Below are positions 43,095 to 51,607 of a stretch of 64,000 nt of DNA, one piece after another. Under the pieces are notes generated by a model. The model did not search any database, had not been told where the DNA came from, and saw only the letters and a program-made list of their open reading frames with translations. Each line of letters starts with the position of its first letter. Positions within the stretch are counted from its first letter, which is position 1. The position numbers and the translations under genes were made by a program. The DNA lies in assembly GCF_000952855.1 (NCBI RefSeq), contig NZ_JSVU01000002.1:310001-374000 (forward strand), given 5' to 3'. The stretch is from Aequorivita vladivostokensis (GTDB lineage: Bacteria; Bacteroidota; Bacteroidia; Flavobacteriales; Flavobacteriaceae).

Positions 43095-43196
43095 AAGTCC
43101 TCCCCCAGCCCCTCCAAAGGAGGGGAGCAAACCCAAGATTTTATGAAAACTTAAAAAGTCCCTCCCTCGGGGAGGGATTTAGGGTGGGACTAAAAC
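43095..43196. repeat. REP-like palindromic pair (C-rich/G-rich hairpins)
   Basis: Two hairpins: CCCCTCC-aaa-GGAGGGG (43109-43125) and TCCCTCC-5 nt-GGAGGGA (43159-43177), set in C-rich and G-rich flanks. Related sequences occur at 52690-52800 and 56316-56372. They fill the spacer between the small membrane protein and ribH. Confidence 0.8.
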
Positions 43197-43687
43197 TTAG
43201 ATTCCTTCCGAAGTTGCGCCATTTTTATCGCAGCAATTGCGGCTTCAGTACCTTTGTTGCCGTGTTTGCCACCGCTTCGGTCTATAGCCTGTTGCATAGT
43301 GTTATCGGTAAGTACGCAGAAAATTACGGGAATATTGCCGCGAACGTTTAAATCTTTTATGCCCTGGGCTACGGCCTCGCACACATAATCGAAGTGTTTT
43401 GTTTCGCCTTGTATCACGCTTCCAATGGCAATTACGGCATCCAGCATATCATAACTCTCGGCCATTCGCTTGCAGCTATAGATAAGTTCAAAACTGCCGG
43501 GAACATTCCAACGGACAATATTTTCATTGATGGCACCGCAATCCTTTAAAGCTTCAAAAGCGCCTTGGAACATGCCCTCGGTAATATCGTGGTTCCATTC
43601 TGAAACAACAATCCCAAACCGAAATTCCTTCGCGTTTGGGATTGATGTTTTATCGTAAGCCGATAAATTTGTATTTGCTGTAGCCAT
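43190..43687 (-). CDS. ribH: 6,7-dimethyl-8-ribityllumazine synthase
   Basis: 165-residue enzyme that condenses 5-amino-6-ribitylaminouracil with dihydroxybutanone phosphate in riboflavin synthesis, forming icosahedral or pentameric shells. Marks: RFGIVVSEWNHDITEGMFQGA, WNVPGSFELIYSCKRMA, VIAIGSVIQGETKHFDYVCEA with the catalytic His, and PVIFCVLTDNTMQQAIDRSGGKHGNKG. Follows the TPR gene without a gap. Confidence 0.97.
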   Translation of the reverse strand: MATANTNLSAYDKTSIPNAKEFRFGIVVSEWNHDITEGMFQGAFEALKDCGAINENIVRWNVPGSFELIYSCKRMAESYDMLDAVIAIGSVIQGETKHFDYVCEAVAQGIKDLNVRGNIPVIFCVLTDNTMQQAIDRSGGKHGNKGTEAAIAAIKMAQLRKESKF

Positions 43688-44455
43688 TTATTTGTTCATT
43701 GCTTCCGCGCGGCCGGTATAGATTTCAGCCTTAGCAGCTTCAGTTGATTTTGGATATTCATCAGCTATTTTTTTGAAATTCGCCATTGCCTTGTCGTTTT
43801 GGTTCAACGCCATTGCTGCAATTCCGGCTTTCAATAGAAAACGTGGGGTTGTAAAGTCGTTCGTACGCATTTTGGCAGCTTCCTCATAATATTTCAACGC
43901 ATCCTCATTTTGACCCAATTGTACGAAAGCATCGCCAATAGCACCCTTTGCCAATGGTGCCAAAATATCATCATCGCTGCTGAATTTATCCAAATGTTCG
44001 ATGGCTTGTTGGTATTTGTTGGTATTCAAATATGCCATCCCTGCGTAGTAATGTGCAAGATTGGCAGCGTTTGTTCCACTGTAATTTTCGATGATTTCCA
44101 AGAAACCATACTTGCCCTCTCCACCTTGAAGGGAAAGATTATATAACGAATCCTTTGCAGGCGCCGTCAATGCTTGTTCCCAATAGCTCTGCGCTTGGAA
44201 CATCTCGTTCATCGCCTCAGCTTCCTTTGGAGTTTTAACATATTGGTCGTAAGCAAAGTATCCCAAAACCAAAACTGCCACGACAATGATAAAGCCCAAA
44301 ATTCCTTTTTGGTTCTTTTCTACCCAAGCTTCCGTTTTTGATGCGCCTTCATCCAGCGTATTAAATACTTCTGCCGTTGTGCTGTTTTCTTCAAGCTGCG
44401 TTTCTTTTTCAGCTTTTGTAGTTGGTTTGCCTCCGCGTTTTTTGTACGTTGCCAT
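43688..44455 (-). CDS. Membrane-anchored TPR protein (YfgM-like)
   Basis: 255 residues: cytoplasmic basic N-terminus (MATYKKRGGKPTTKAEKE), membrane helix about 52-71 (GILGFIIVVAVLVLGYFAYD), then periplasmic TPR repeats (ANLAHYYAGMAYLNTNKYQQAIEHL, LAKGAIGDAFVQLGQNEDALKYYEEAA and others) to the end. YfgM-type proteins assist secretion at the inner membrane. Directly upstream of ribH; a TATTTTTG box lies on the minus strand at 44502-44509. Confidence 0.88.
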   Translation of the reverse strand: MATYKKRGGKPTTKAEKETQLEENSTTAEVFNTLDEGASKTEAWVEKNQKGILGFIIVVAVLVLGYFAYDQYVKTPKEAEAMNEMFQAQSYWEQALTAPAKDSLYNLSLQGGEGKYGFLEIIENYSGTNAANLAHYYAGMAYLNTNKYQQAIEHLDKFSSDDDILAPLAKGAIGDAFVQLGQNEDALKYYEEAAKMRTNDFTTPRFLLKAGIAAMALNQNDKAMANFKKIADEYPKSTEAAKAEIYTGRAEAMNK

Positions 44456-44619
44456 AATCTAACTTCTATTTATTTGGATTCCTGTCTTTGCGGGAATGGC
44501 GCAAAAATAAAATTTTAAATGGAATTTGAAAGGATAAATATTTCTTATTTTTTAATAATTTGCAGAACGGTTATTCTTCCATTCACTAAATAATCCAGAA
44601 GCACAACCCGCTCATTTTT

Positions 44620-45699
44620 ATGATTTTACAAAAACTCTCTTTGCTCAACTATAAAAATTTTGAAGCTGAAAACTTCGAATTCGACCCAAAAATAAATTGT
44701 TTTGTGGGAAATAACGGCGTGGGAAAGACCAATGTGCTGGACGCCATCTACCATCTTTCCTTCGGAAAAAGTTATTTTAACCCAATCACTACCCAAAACA
44801 TAAAACACGGCGAGGAGTTTTTTGTGGTGGAAGGGTTTTACGAAAGAAAGGAAGCGCCCGAAAAAATTGTGGTCAGCGCCAAAAAAGGGCAGAAAAAAAT
44901 TATAAAACGAAACGGAAAAACCTACGATAAATTCAGTGAGCACATCGGATTTCTGCCGTTGGTCATTATTTCACCGGCCGACAGGGATTTGATAATTGAA
45001 GGAAGCGATACGCGCCGGAAGTTTATTGACGGCGTAATTTCCCAACGCGATTCGGATTATTTGAATACCTTGATTAAATACAATAAAGTACTTGCACAGC
45101 GCAATTCCCTTTTGAAATATTTTGCGGCGAACAACACTTTCAGCCAAGATACCATTGATATTTACAACGAACAGCTTCACACTTACGGAACTTCTATTTT
45201 TGGGAAACGAACCGCTTTTTTGGAGGAGTTTCTGCCAATATTTCTGAATCGATACAAATCCATCAGCAGCGGTGATGAGAGCATCAATTTGGTTTACGAA
45301 AGCCAATTGCAGGAAAACGACCTATTGACGTTGCTTCAGAAAAATATAACAAAAGATAAAATTACGCAGTACACCAACTTCGGAATACACAAGGACGATT
45401 TGGTTTTTGAGATTGACGGCCATCCTATAAAGAAATTTGGCTCGCAGGGGCAACAAAAATCGTATCTTATCGCTTTAAAATTGGCGCAGTTCGATTTCAT
45501 AAAAAACCATTCAAAAACAAACCCAATTTTGCTGTTGGATGATATTTTTGATAAATTGGACGAAACCCGCGTGGAGCATTTGATTACGCTGGTTGACAAT
45601 GAAAATTTTGGGCAGCTATTTATCAGTGATACCCACGCCGAACGCACCGAAGAAGTGATAAGAAAAGTACATCAGACATATAAAATATTTCCGTTATGA
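44620..45699 (+). CDS. recF: DNA replication and repair protein RecF
   Basis: 359-residue SMC-like ATPase that loads RecA at gaps with RecOR. Marks: [48 protein letters not shown] (Walker A, in consecutive parts), [46 protein letters not shown] (signature) and [16 protein letters not shown] (Walker B and D-loop). The next gene starts inside its last 4 bp. Confidence 0.96.
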   Translation: MILQKLSLLNYKNFEAENFEFDPKINCFVGNNGVGKTNVLDAIYHLSFGKSYFNPITTQNIKHGEEFFVVEGFYERKEAPEKIVVSAKKGQKKIIKRNGKTYDKFSEHIGFLPLVIISPADRDLIIEGSDTRRKFIDGVISQRDSDYLNTLIKYNKVLAQRNSLLKYFAANNTFSQDTIDIYNEQLHTYGTSIFGKRTAFLEEFLPIFLNRYKSISSGDESINLVYESQLQENDLLTLLQKNITKDKITQYTNFGIHKDDLVFEIDGHPIKKFGSQGQQKSYLIALKLAQFDFIKNHSKTNPILLLDDIFDKLDETRVEHLITLVDNENFGQLFISDTHAERTEEVIRKVHQTYKIFPL

Positions 45700-46121
45700 A
45701 ATACTCCATTTATATAATTTTTTTTAGTTTCATTTTTTTGGGATGCGAAAAACCAAATCCCGAGGCACAAAAACAAAACCTGAGCGGTTATTGGGAAATA
45801 AAAACCGTAAAAATGCCCGATGGCGAGAAAAAGGAATACACTATAAATACGGTTGTTGATTATATTGAAATAAAGGGCGACTCGGGAACCCGAACCAAGG
45901 TCTCTCCCCGATTTGACGGCACTTTTAGAACTAATGGCATTTCAGAAAATTTTACCTTAAAAATTGAGGACGATAGCTTGCGGATGTATTACAAAACCCC
46001 TTTTGACGCATGGAAAGAAACTGTCATAAAAGCAGAAGACAGTACATTAGCCGTAATTAACAGAGATAATAAGATTTATACCTATTCTAAATTCAAAAAG
46101 TTTGATTTCGGGAAAGAATGA
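45696..46121 (+). CDS. Small lipoprotein, lipocalin-like
   Basis: 141 residues. Signal [17 protein letters not shown] with lipobox FLGC. The mature part begins with [20 protein letters not shown], a lipocalin-like one-barrel pattern (YWEI... and later [24 protein letters not shown]). Overlaps recF by 4 bp (ATGA) and is followed by the DUF721 gene, so it is part of the recF operon. No family name is certain. Confidence 0.82.
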   Translation: MKYSIYIIFFSFIFLGCEKPNPEAQKQNLSGYWEIKTVKMPDGEKKEYTINTVVDYIEIKGDSGTRTKVSPRFDGTFRTNGISENFTLKIEDDSLRMYYKTPFDAWKETVIKAEDSTLAVINRDNKIYTYSKFKKFDFGKE

Positions 46122-46140
46122 CAGATGACGGATGCAAAAA

Positions 46141-46172
46141 ATAACTTAGTAACTTAATAACCAAATAACTCA
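46141..46172. repeat. 8-bp array upstream of the DUF721 gene
   Basis: Four units of the AATAACTT type at an 8-bp step, sharing 21 of 22 bases with the array at about 10768. Confidence 0.7.
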
Positions 46173-46176
46173 AGTA

Positions 46177-46473
46177 ATGGCAAAAAGACACGCAGAAAAC
46201 ATATCAATTGGCGATGCTTTAAAAGAGTTTATCGGCGCTAATCGATTGGAGAAAGGCTTGAACAAAGTGAACGCCAAGGAAGCGTGGGATGCTGTTATGG
46301 GCGTAGCTATTTCAAAATACACGACTGATATTAAGTTTGATCGCGATACTTTATATGTGCAGCTTTCGTCTTCAGTGCTGCGGGAAGAATTGAGTTACGG
46401 AAAAGAAAAAATTGTCAAACTACTAAATGAGGAATTAGGCAAGGAATTGATTAAGAAATTGGTACTAAGGTAA
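46177..46473 (+). CDS. DUF721 (DciA-like) protein
   Basis: 98-residue protein with the DUF721 pattern: ISIGDALKEFIGANRLEKGLNKVNAKEAWDAVMG, then YTTDIKFDRDTLYVQLSSSVLREELSYGKEKIVKLLNEELG. This family includes DciA, the helicase-operator protein that loads DnaB; in Bacteroidota it lies near recF. A replication role is inferred from family and neighbour. Confidence 0.88.
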   Translation: MAKRHAENISIGDALKEFIGANRLEKGLNKVNAKEAWDAVMGVAISKYTTDIKFDRDTLYVQLSSSVLREELSYGKEKIVKLLNEELGKELIKKLVLR

Positions 46474-46493
46474 ATTGTTGTTATATTAAAAAC

Positions 46494-46521
46494 GTAGGCG
46501 CGCGATTAATCGCGCGCCTAC
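46494..46521. repeat. Perfect 28-bp GC-rich palindrome
   Basis: GTAGGCGCGCGATT followed at once by its exact complement (14+14, no loop). It lies 21 nt after the DUF721 stop and 9 nt before a separate terminator. Confidence 0.9.
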
Positions 46522-46529
46522 TGGATGCC

Positions 46530-46567
46530 AAAAGACCTGTCAGGTTTTGAAAACCCGACAGGTCTTT
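46530..46567. terminator. Bidirectional terminator between DUF721 and ndk
   Basis: AAAGACCTGTC and GACAGGTCTTT pair around an AGGTTTTGAAAACCC loop that is itself self-complementary; T-runs on both sides. Confidence 0.88.
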
Positions 46568-46613
46568 TTATTTAGTTTGTCATTTCCCCCGCCGTGGCTG
46601 GGTCAAGAGCATC

Positions 46614-47033
46614 TTAGAACATCTCGCGACCCGCAAAATGAAAAGCACCTTCAATAGCTGCGTTTTCATCGCTATCACTTCCGTGAACGGCGTTTTCGCC
46701 AATGGAAGCTGCATATAATTTACGGATGGTTCCGTCGGCAGCATCAGCTGGGTTGGTTGCACCAATTAAGGTACGGAAATCCTCAACTGCGTTTTCCTTT
46801 TCAAGAATTGCCGCAACGATGGGTCCGCGCGTCATATATTCTACCAATTCGCCGTAAAAAGGGCGCTCGCTGTGAACCGCATAAAATTCCTTTGCATCCG
46901 CAGTGGTCATTTGGGTAAGTTTCATCGCAACGATTCTAAAACCGGAAGCATTGATTTTTTCAAATATGGCGCCTATGTGTCCTTTTTCAACCGCATCGGG
47001 CTTTAACATTGTAAATGTTCTGTCTGTTCTCAT
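46614..47033 (-). CDS. ndk: Nucleoside-diphosphate kinase
   Basis: 139-residue hexameric enzyme that equilibrates nucleoside di- and triphosphates. Marks: [54 protein letters not shown] and the active-site His in [15 protein letters not shown]. Start ATG at 47033. Single gene facing the terminator at 46530. Confidence 0.97.
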   Translation of the reverse strand: MRTDRTFTMLKPDAVEKGHIGAIFEKINASGFRIVAMKLTQMTTADAKEFYAVHSERPFYGELVEYMTRGPIVAAILEKENAVEDFRTLIGATNPADAADGTIRKLYAASIGENAVHGSDSDENAAIEGAFHFAGREMF

Positions 47034-47156
47034 TGTATTTTTAAAATTTCGGCAAAAATAACTATTTGAAAATGAAATGCAACTATTTACGGAATGTTTA
47101 ATTCCTGCATTAAATAATTATGGAAATCCTCAATTAATGGCGCCGTCACAATATTC

Positions 47157-47187
47157 TTTGGGGTTAATGGGCATTATCGTATCTTCG
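47157..47187 (+). promoter_or_regulatory. Promoter of the nrnA-like gene
   Basis: TTTG at 47157-47160, 19 nt, TATCTTCG at 47180-47187 (one mismatch). The box ends 6 nt before ATG 47194, implying a very short or absent leader, and rules out starts further upstream. Confidence 0.7.
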
Positions 47188-47193
47188 CCGCGT

Positions 47194-48219
47194 ATGAATA
47201 ATGAAACTACGCAAGTTGTAAAAAAACTGCTCGCCTCCCCCCAAAAAGTGGCAATAGTAGGCCATAAAAATCCCGATGGCGATGCGATTGGCTCGTGTTT
47301 GGGACTCTCTTTCTTTCTGAAAAGCCAAGGCCACAGCGCCACGGTAATTATGCCGAACGACTTCCCTGATTTTTTGAAATGGCTTCCCGGTTGTGATGAA
47401 ATTGTTATCTACGAAAAGGAAGTCGAAAACAGCAAGAAAATCTTTGAAAAGGCCGATATAATCTTCACTTTGGACTTTAATAGTTTAGACAGGGTTGGCG
47501 GGGAACTGCAATCGGTTTTGGAAAATGCTGCCGCAAAATTCGTAATGATTGACCATCACCAACAACCCGCAGATTACGCTGTGGCAACATATAGTGATGT
47601 GAAGATGAGTTCCACTTCTGAAATGGTTTATCATTTTATGGACGCAATGGACCAGGCCGAAAAACTTTCAAAGGAAATCGCAGTCAACCTATACACAGGC
47701 ATAATGACCGACACGGGTTCGTTCCGCTTCTCTTCTACTACCCCAACTACGCACAGGGTTGCAGCCAAATTGATTGAGGCCGGTGCCCAAAGTGCCATTA
47801 TCAACCAAAATGTTTACGACACAAACAGTTCCGAACGGATGAAACTACTTGGCGTTGCACTGAACAATCTGGTAATCCTGCCCGAATTGCACACCGCCTA
47901 TATTACCCTTACCCAAAAGGAACTGGACGACCACAACTTCAAAAAAGGCGATACCGAAGGTTTTGTAAATTATGCGCTCTCTGTAAAAGGAATCGTTTTT
48001 GCGGCAATCTTTATTGAAAACAAACAGGAAAGTATTGTGAAAATTTCCTTTAGAAGCAAAGGTAATTTCTCGGTGAACGATTTCGCGCGCAACCACTACA
48101 GCGGCGGCGGACACATTAATGCAGCAGGTGGAAAAAGTTCACAGGACCTTAACAATACCATAAATGAATTTATTAGTATCTTGCCCCGTTATAAAAATGC
48201 ACTTACAAATGCTTTATAA
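47194..48219 (+). CDS. nrnA: DHH-family oligoribonuclease / pAp phosphatase
   Basis: 341-residue Mn-dependent phosphoesterase that degrades nanoRNAs and may remove the 3'-phosphate of pAp. Marks: VAIVGHKNPDGDAIGSCLGL (motif I-II), IIFTLDFNSLDRVG, VMIDHHQQP (DHH motif), GIMTDTGSFRFSSTTP, and the DHHA1 signature GGGHINAAGG. The start is ATG 47194, just after a promoter; a longer open frame reaches 47077. Ends within the gldI start region. Confidence 0.93.
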   Translation: MNNETTQVVKKLLASPQKVAIVGHKNPDGDAIGSCLGLSFFLKSQGHSATVIMPNDFPDFLKWLPGCDEIVIYEKEVENSKKIFEKADIIFTLDFNSLDRVGGELQSVLENAAAKFVMIDHHQQPADYAVATYSDVKMSSTSEMVYHFMDAMDQAEKLSKEIAVNLYTGIMTDTGSFRFSSTTPTTHRVAAKLIEAGAQSAIINQNVYDTNSSERMKLLGVALNNLVILPELHTAYITLTQKELDDHNFKKGDTEGFVNYALSVKGIVFAAIFIENKQESIVKISFRSKGNFSVNDFARNHYSGGGHINAAGGKSSQDLNNTINEFISILPRYKNALTNAL

Positions 48220-48757
48220 GCTGCTTTACACTGTACTATTTTTTGCCACGGTAATTTCCTGCAAAAGCCCGGAAGCCAGACGTCCAGTGCAAAGCGCCTC
48301 GGGAACTTTTATAAAAGAGTCTGCAGAGCGCAATAAAAAAATCTACGACGAGGAGAAGAGCTTTATTGAAAAACTAATGGCGAATGACTCTACTAACGAT
48401 TATATTTCTTCGGAACAAGGATTTTGGTACTACTATAACTCCCGAGACACTTCTAGCACGGAGATGCCAGATATGGGCGATGTGGTGAAATTCACCTACA
48501 ACATTAAAGATCTTAATGGCAACGTAATTCTTTCAGAAAAGGAAAACGGACTACAACAATATAAGGTAGACCAAAGCAACCAGGATTTAATTTCCGGGGT
48601 GCGTGAAGGTATAAAACTAATGAAGGAGGGCGAGACGGTAACCTTTCTTTTTCCTTCCTATAAAGCTTTCGGCTATTATGGGATCGAACAAAAACTCGGC
48701 ACCAATATTCCGGTGCAGAGCACAATTACCCTACATTCAATTGAACAATCAAACTAA
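48197..48757 (+). CDS. gldI: Gliding-associated FKBP-type peptidyl-prolyl isomerase GldI
   Basis: 186-residue lipoprotein (ATG 48197; ATG 48209 is equally possible and closer to known GldI length). Lipobox ATVISC, then KSPEARRP as in known GldI proteins, and an FKBP domain from about 80 (DMGDVVKFTYNIKDLNGNVILS, LISGVREGIKLMKEGETVTFLFPSYKAFGYYG, TITLHSIEQ). GldI supports folding of T9SS and gliding proteins in the periplasm. The gene overlaps nrnA's end and is followed by another isomerase after 17 nt. Confidence 0.92.
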   Translation: MHLQMLYKLLYTVLFFATVISCKSPEARRPVQSASGTFIKESAERNKKIYDEEKSFIEKLMANDSTNDYISSEQGFWYYYNSRDTSSTEMPDMGDVVKFTYNIKDLNGNVILSEKENGLQQYKVDQSNQDLISGVREGIKLMKEGETVTFLFPSYKAFGYYGIEQKLGTNIPVQSTITLHSIEQSN

Positions 48758-48774
48758 AATTAATTTAAAAAAAG

Positions 48775-49881
48775 ATGAAAAAACTAACATTTTTATTTTT
48801 ACTTCTTACACTTGCGTTTGCCTCCTGCCAGGAAAAATATCCTGAGCTAGAAGATGGGGTTTATGCTGAATTTATTACCAATAAAGGCACTTTTGTTGCC
48901 AAGCTTAAAAACGAAACGGCGCCACTCACAGTTTCAAACTTTGTGGCCTTGGCCGAAGGAACCAATGGAATGGTCGATTCTCTTTACAAGGGAAAACGTT
49001 TTTACGATGGGCTTACCTTTCACCGTGTTATCAAGGATTTTATGATACAGGGAGGCGACCCAAAAGGTGACGGTACCGGAAATCCAGGCTATGCTTTTCC
49101 AGATGAGCCTACTGATTCCATTCAATTTACCAAAAAAGGCCTTTTGGCCATGGCAAATTCAGGACCGGATACCAACGGAAGCCAATTCTTTATTACATTA
49201 AAAGAAACCCCATGGCTCAATGGCCGCCACACTATTTTTGGTGAAATAGTAATCGGGCAAGAAGTGGTTGATTCCATAGGAAACATGGAAACCGAAAAAC
49301 CAGGTGACAAACCGAAAGAGCCTGTAATCATTGAAAAAGTGAATATTATAAACAAAGGAAATGTAAAGGTTCCTTATTTCACTGAGGAAATGGCGAAACT
49401 GGAAAAAGAGAAAAAGGAAAAAGAAGAACGCATCAATAAGATCGCCGAAAAGAAGGCGACGGAGCTTAATGCTTTAAGAGCCAAAGCGGACTCACTTCCA
49501 TCAGGCGTTAAGATATATTTTAACGAAAAAGGCGAAGGCCCACAGCCTAAAGAGGGAGATAAAATCTTGATGAACTACGCCGGATACCTTGCCGACGGAC
49601 ACATGTTTGATTCAAACATTCTTGAAAACGCCGAGAAATTTGAAATGGTTGACGAAATGCGCAAAGCTGCACAACAGTACGTACCAGTGCCAACGGATTA
49701 TAGCACAGAGGCGAAGTTGATTCCGGGCTTCCGCGAAGGCCTTTTGAATATGAAGGTTGGCGATAAAGCAACCATTTTCATCCCAGCACATTTGGCTTAC
49801 GGAAAAAGAGGAATCCCGGGCGTAATTCCTCCCGACTCTGAATTAATTTTCGAGCTTCAAATTGTTGAAATAATGGAATAA
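48775..49881 (+). CDS. Fused cyclophilin-FKBP peptidyl-prolyl isomerase lipoprotein
   Basis: 368 residues with two unrelated isomerase folds. Signal MKKLTFLFLLLTLAFASC (lipobox FASC). Residues about 28-180 are cyclophilin (GTFVAKLKNETAPLTVSNFVALAEG, GLTFHRVIKDFMIQGGDP, GSQFFITLKETPWLNGRHTIFGEI). A charged coiled linker (about 195-240) leads to an FKBP domain (GDKILMNYAGYLADGHMFDSN, LIPGFREGLLNMKVGDKATIFIPAHLAYG). Both active centres look intact. With GldI it forms a periplasmic folding pair. Confidence 0.95.
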   Translation: MKKLTFLFLLLTLAFASCQEKYPELEDGVYAEFITNKGTFVAKLKNETAPLTVSNFVALAEGTNGMVDSLYKGKRFYDGLTFHRVIKDFMIQGGDPKGDGTGNPGYAFPDEPTDSIQFTKKGLLAMANSGPDTNGSQFFITLKETPWLNGRHTIFGEIVIGQEVVDSIGNMETEKPGDKPKEPVIIEKVNIINKGNVKVPYFTEEMAKLEKEKKEKEERINKIAEKKATELNALRAKADSLPSGVKIYFNEKGEGPQPKEGDKILMNYAGYLADGHMFDSNILENAEKFEMVDEMRKAAQQYVPVPTDYSTEAKLIPGFREGLLNMKVGDKATIFIPAHLAYGKRGIPGVIPPDSELIFELQIVEIME

Positions 49882-49901
49882 AAGCCGTCAGGTTTTAAAC
49901 C

Positions 49902-49934
49902 AAAAAAAGGAACCGAAATTCGGTTCCTTTTTTT
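49902..49934. terminator. Bidirectional terminator between the isomerase and pepD genes
   Basis: AAGGAACCGAA and its complement with A- and T-runs on both sides. Confidence 0.9.
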
Positions 49935-49954
49935 ATTTGAGAATTATATATTCC

Positions 49955-51406
49955 CTATTTCTTCGGAATATTCTTTAAAATTTCCAGCACATAATCCCAA
50001 TACTTTTGCGCAGATGAAATACTGGCGCGCTCATCGGGAGAGTGTGCCCCTTTAATTGTTGGCCCAAATGAAATCATATCCATCTCCGGATAATTCTGGC
50101 CCAATATTCCGCACTCCAATCCAGCGTGGCAGGCGGCTACATTCGCCTTTTCGCCATTCATTTTTTGATATAGGCTGTCCAAAACCTTCAAAATCGGACT
50201 GTCCATATTGGGTGCCCATCCGGGATAATCGCCAGCAAGTTTTACTTCATAACCGGCAAGTTCAAAAACAGAAGTCAGCGCATTGGCCAAATTGGTTTTT
50301 GACGATTCCACCGAGCTTCGGGTAAGGCATTCTATTTTAATATTTCCGTCGGCAACCGAAACCTTTGCTATATTATTTGAGGTTTCCACCAAATCCTCAA
50401 TATCCGGACTCATTCGGTACACGCCATTATGCGCGGCGTTCATGGCATTGAAGAAGTTTCGCTGCGCTTCATCGGTCATTACCTTTGCAAAATTTTCCTC
50501 GGTCAATTCGGCTATGATGGAAAGATTGGGCTCCAACGATTTGTATTCTGAAGTTATTTCGGAACGAATTTCATCAAAAGCCAAAAGAAATTTTTCTTCC
50601 GATGAAACCACTACTGTAGCCAAGCTCTCCCGCGGAATGGCATTTCGCAGACTCCCTCCTTCAAGTTTTGCCAATTGCATAAAATCTTTTGTGGCAAATA
50701 GCAAACGGTTCATCAGTTTGTTGGCGTTGCCCAACCCTTTGATGATGTCCATCCCGCTGTGGCCGCCTTGTAATCCCTTAACCTTAATTTGATACGTGGC
50801 TCCGTTTTTGGGGGCTTCGGTCTGGGTGTAAGTGCCCGTGGCGGTTACATCCACCCCACCGGCACAGCCTACGCCTATTTCGTCATCTTCTTCGGTATCG
50901 AGATTTAGGAGAATATCGCCTTTCAGCAACCCGCCTTTTAAACCTTTTGCTCCGGTCATCCCGGTTTCTTCATCAATAGTAAAAAGAGCCTCAATTGCCG
51001 GATGTTCAATTTCGTTGCTTTCCAAAATCGCCATTATCGTGGCAACGCCCAAACCGTTGTCTGCTCCAAGGGTTGTGCCTTTTGCGCGGACCCAGTCGCC
51101 ATCAACGTACATTTCAATTCCCTGTGTGTCAAAATTGAAATCGGTATCGTTGTTTTTTTGGTGAACCATATCCAAGTGGCTTTGCAGGACCACGGTTTTG
51201 CGGTCTTCCATTCCCTTGGTCGCCGGTTTGCGGATTATCACGTTGCCCACTTCATCTTCAAGGGTTTCCAAATTAAGGCTTTTTCCGAAGTCCTTCATAA
51301 ACGCAATCACGCGTTCCTCTTTTTTTGAGGGGCGTGGCACGGCGTTCAGGTCTGCAAATTTGTTCCAAAGAGCTTTGGGTTTTAGGCTTCTTATTTCTTC
51401 GTTCAT
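49955..51406 (-). CDS. pepD: Aminoacyl-histidine dipeptidase (M20)
   Basis: 483-residue cytosolic zinc peptidase that cleaves Xaa-His dipeptides such as carnosine. Metal site: LQSHLDMVHQ (His, Asp), GADNGLGVATIMA (Asp), DEETGMTGAKGL (catalytic Glu pair), LNLDTEEDDEIGVGCAGG, and AACHAGLECGILG (His) near the end. A lid domain lies between about 200 and 390. Convergent with the isomerase gene across the terminator. Confidence 0.95.
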   Translation of the reverse strand: MNEEIRSLKPKALWNKFADLNAVPRPSKKEERVIAFMKDFGKSLNLETLEDEVGNVIIRKPATKGMEDRKTVVLQSHLDMVHQKNNDTDFNFDTQGIEMYVDGDWVRAKGTTLGADNGLGVATIMAILESNEIEHPAIEALFTIDEETGMTGAKGLKGGLLKGDILLNLDTEEDDEIGVGCAGGVDVTATGTYTQTEAPKNGATYQIKVKGLQGGHSGMDIIKGLGNANKLMNRLLFATKDFMQLAKLEGGSLRNAIPRESLATVVVSSEEKFLLAFDEIRSEITSEYKSLEPNLSIIAELTEENFAKVMTDEAQRNFFNAMNAAHNGVYRMSPDIEDLVETSNNIAKVSVADGNIKIECLTRSSVESSKTNLANALTSVFELAGYEVKLAGDYPGWAPNMDSPILKVLDSLYQKMNGEKANVAACHAGLECGILGQNYPEMDMISFGPTIKGAHSPDERASISSAQKYWDYVLEILKNIPKK

Positions 51407-51596
51407 TGTTTATGTTTTTGTTGTGAAAAATTTCTGCCACGAATACGCAAATACTTGTGTTCTATTTGAAATACATTTATGCGAAATGCTATTTTCAGAA
51501 ACAGCAAAAGAAAAAATCGTGTATTCGTGGTCAACTTCCCACAAAATTACCTTTTTTCATTCGCTTTAAAAATTATGTGGGGAAAGAATTCCTTCG

Positions 51597-51604
51597 TAAG
51601 TTTG
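51597..51604 (+). promoter_or_regulatory. -7 box of the DUF3810 gene
   Basis: TAAGTTTG, an exact TAnnTTTG, ending 3 nt before ATG 51608. No clear -33 box is seen. It would give a leaderless mRNA. Confidence 0.55.
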
Positions 51605-51607
51605 GAT

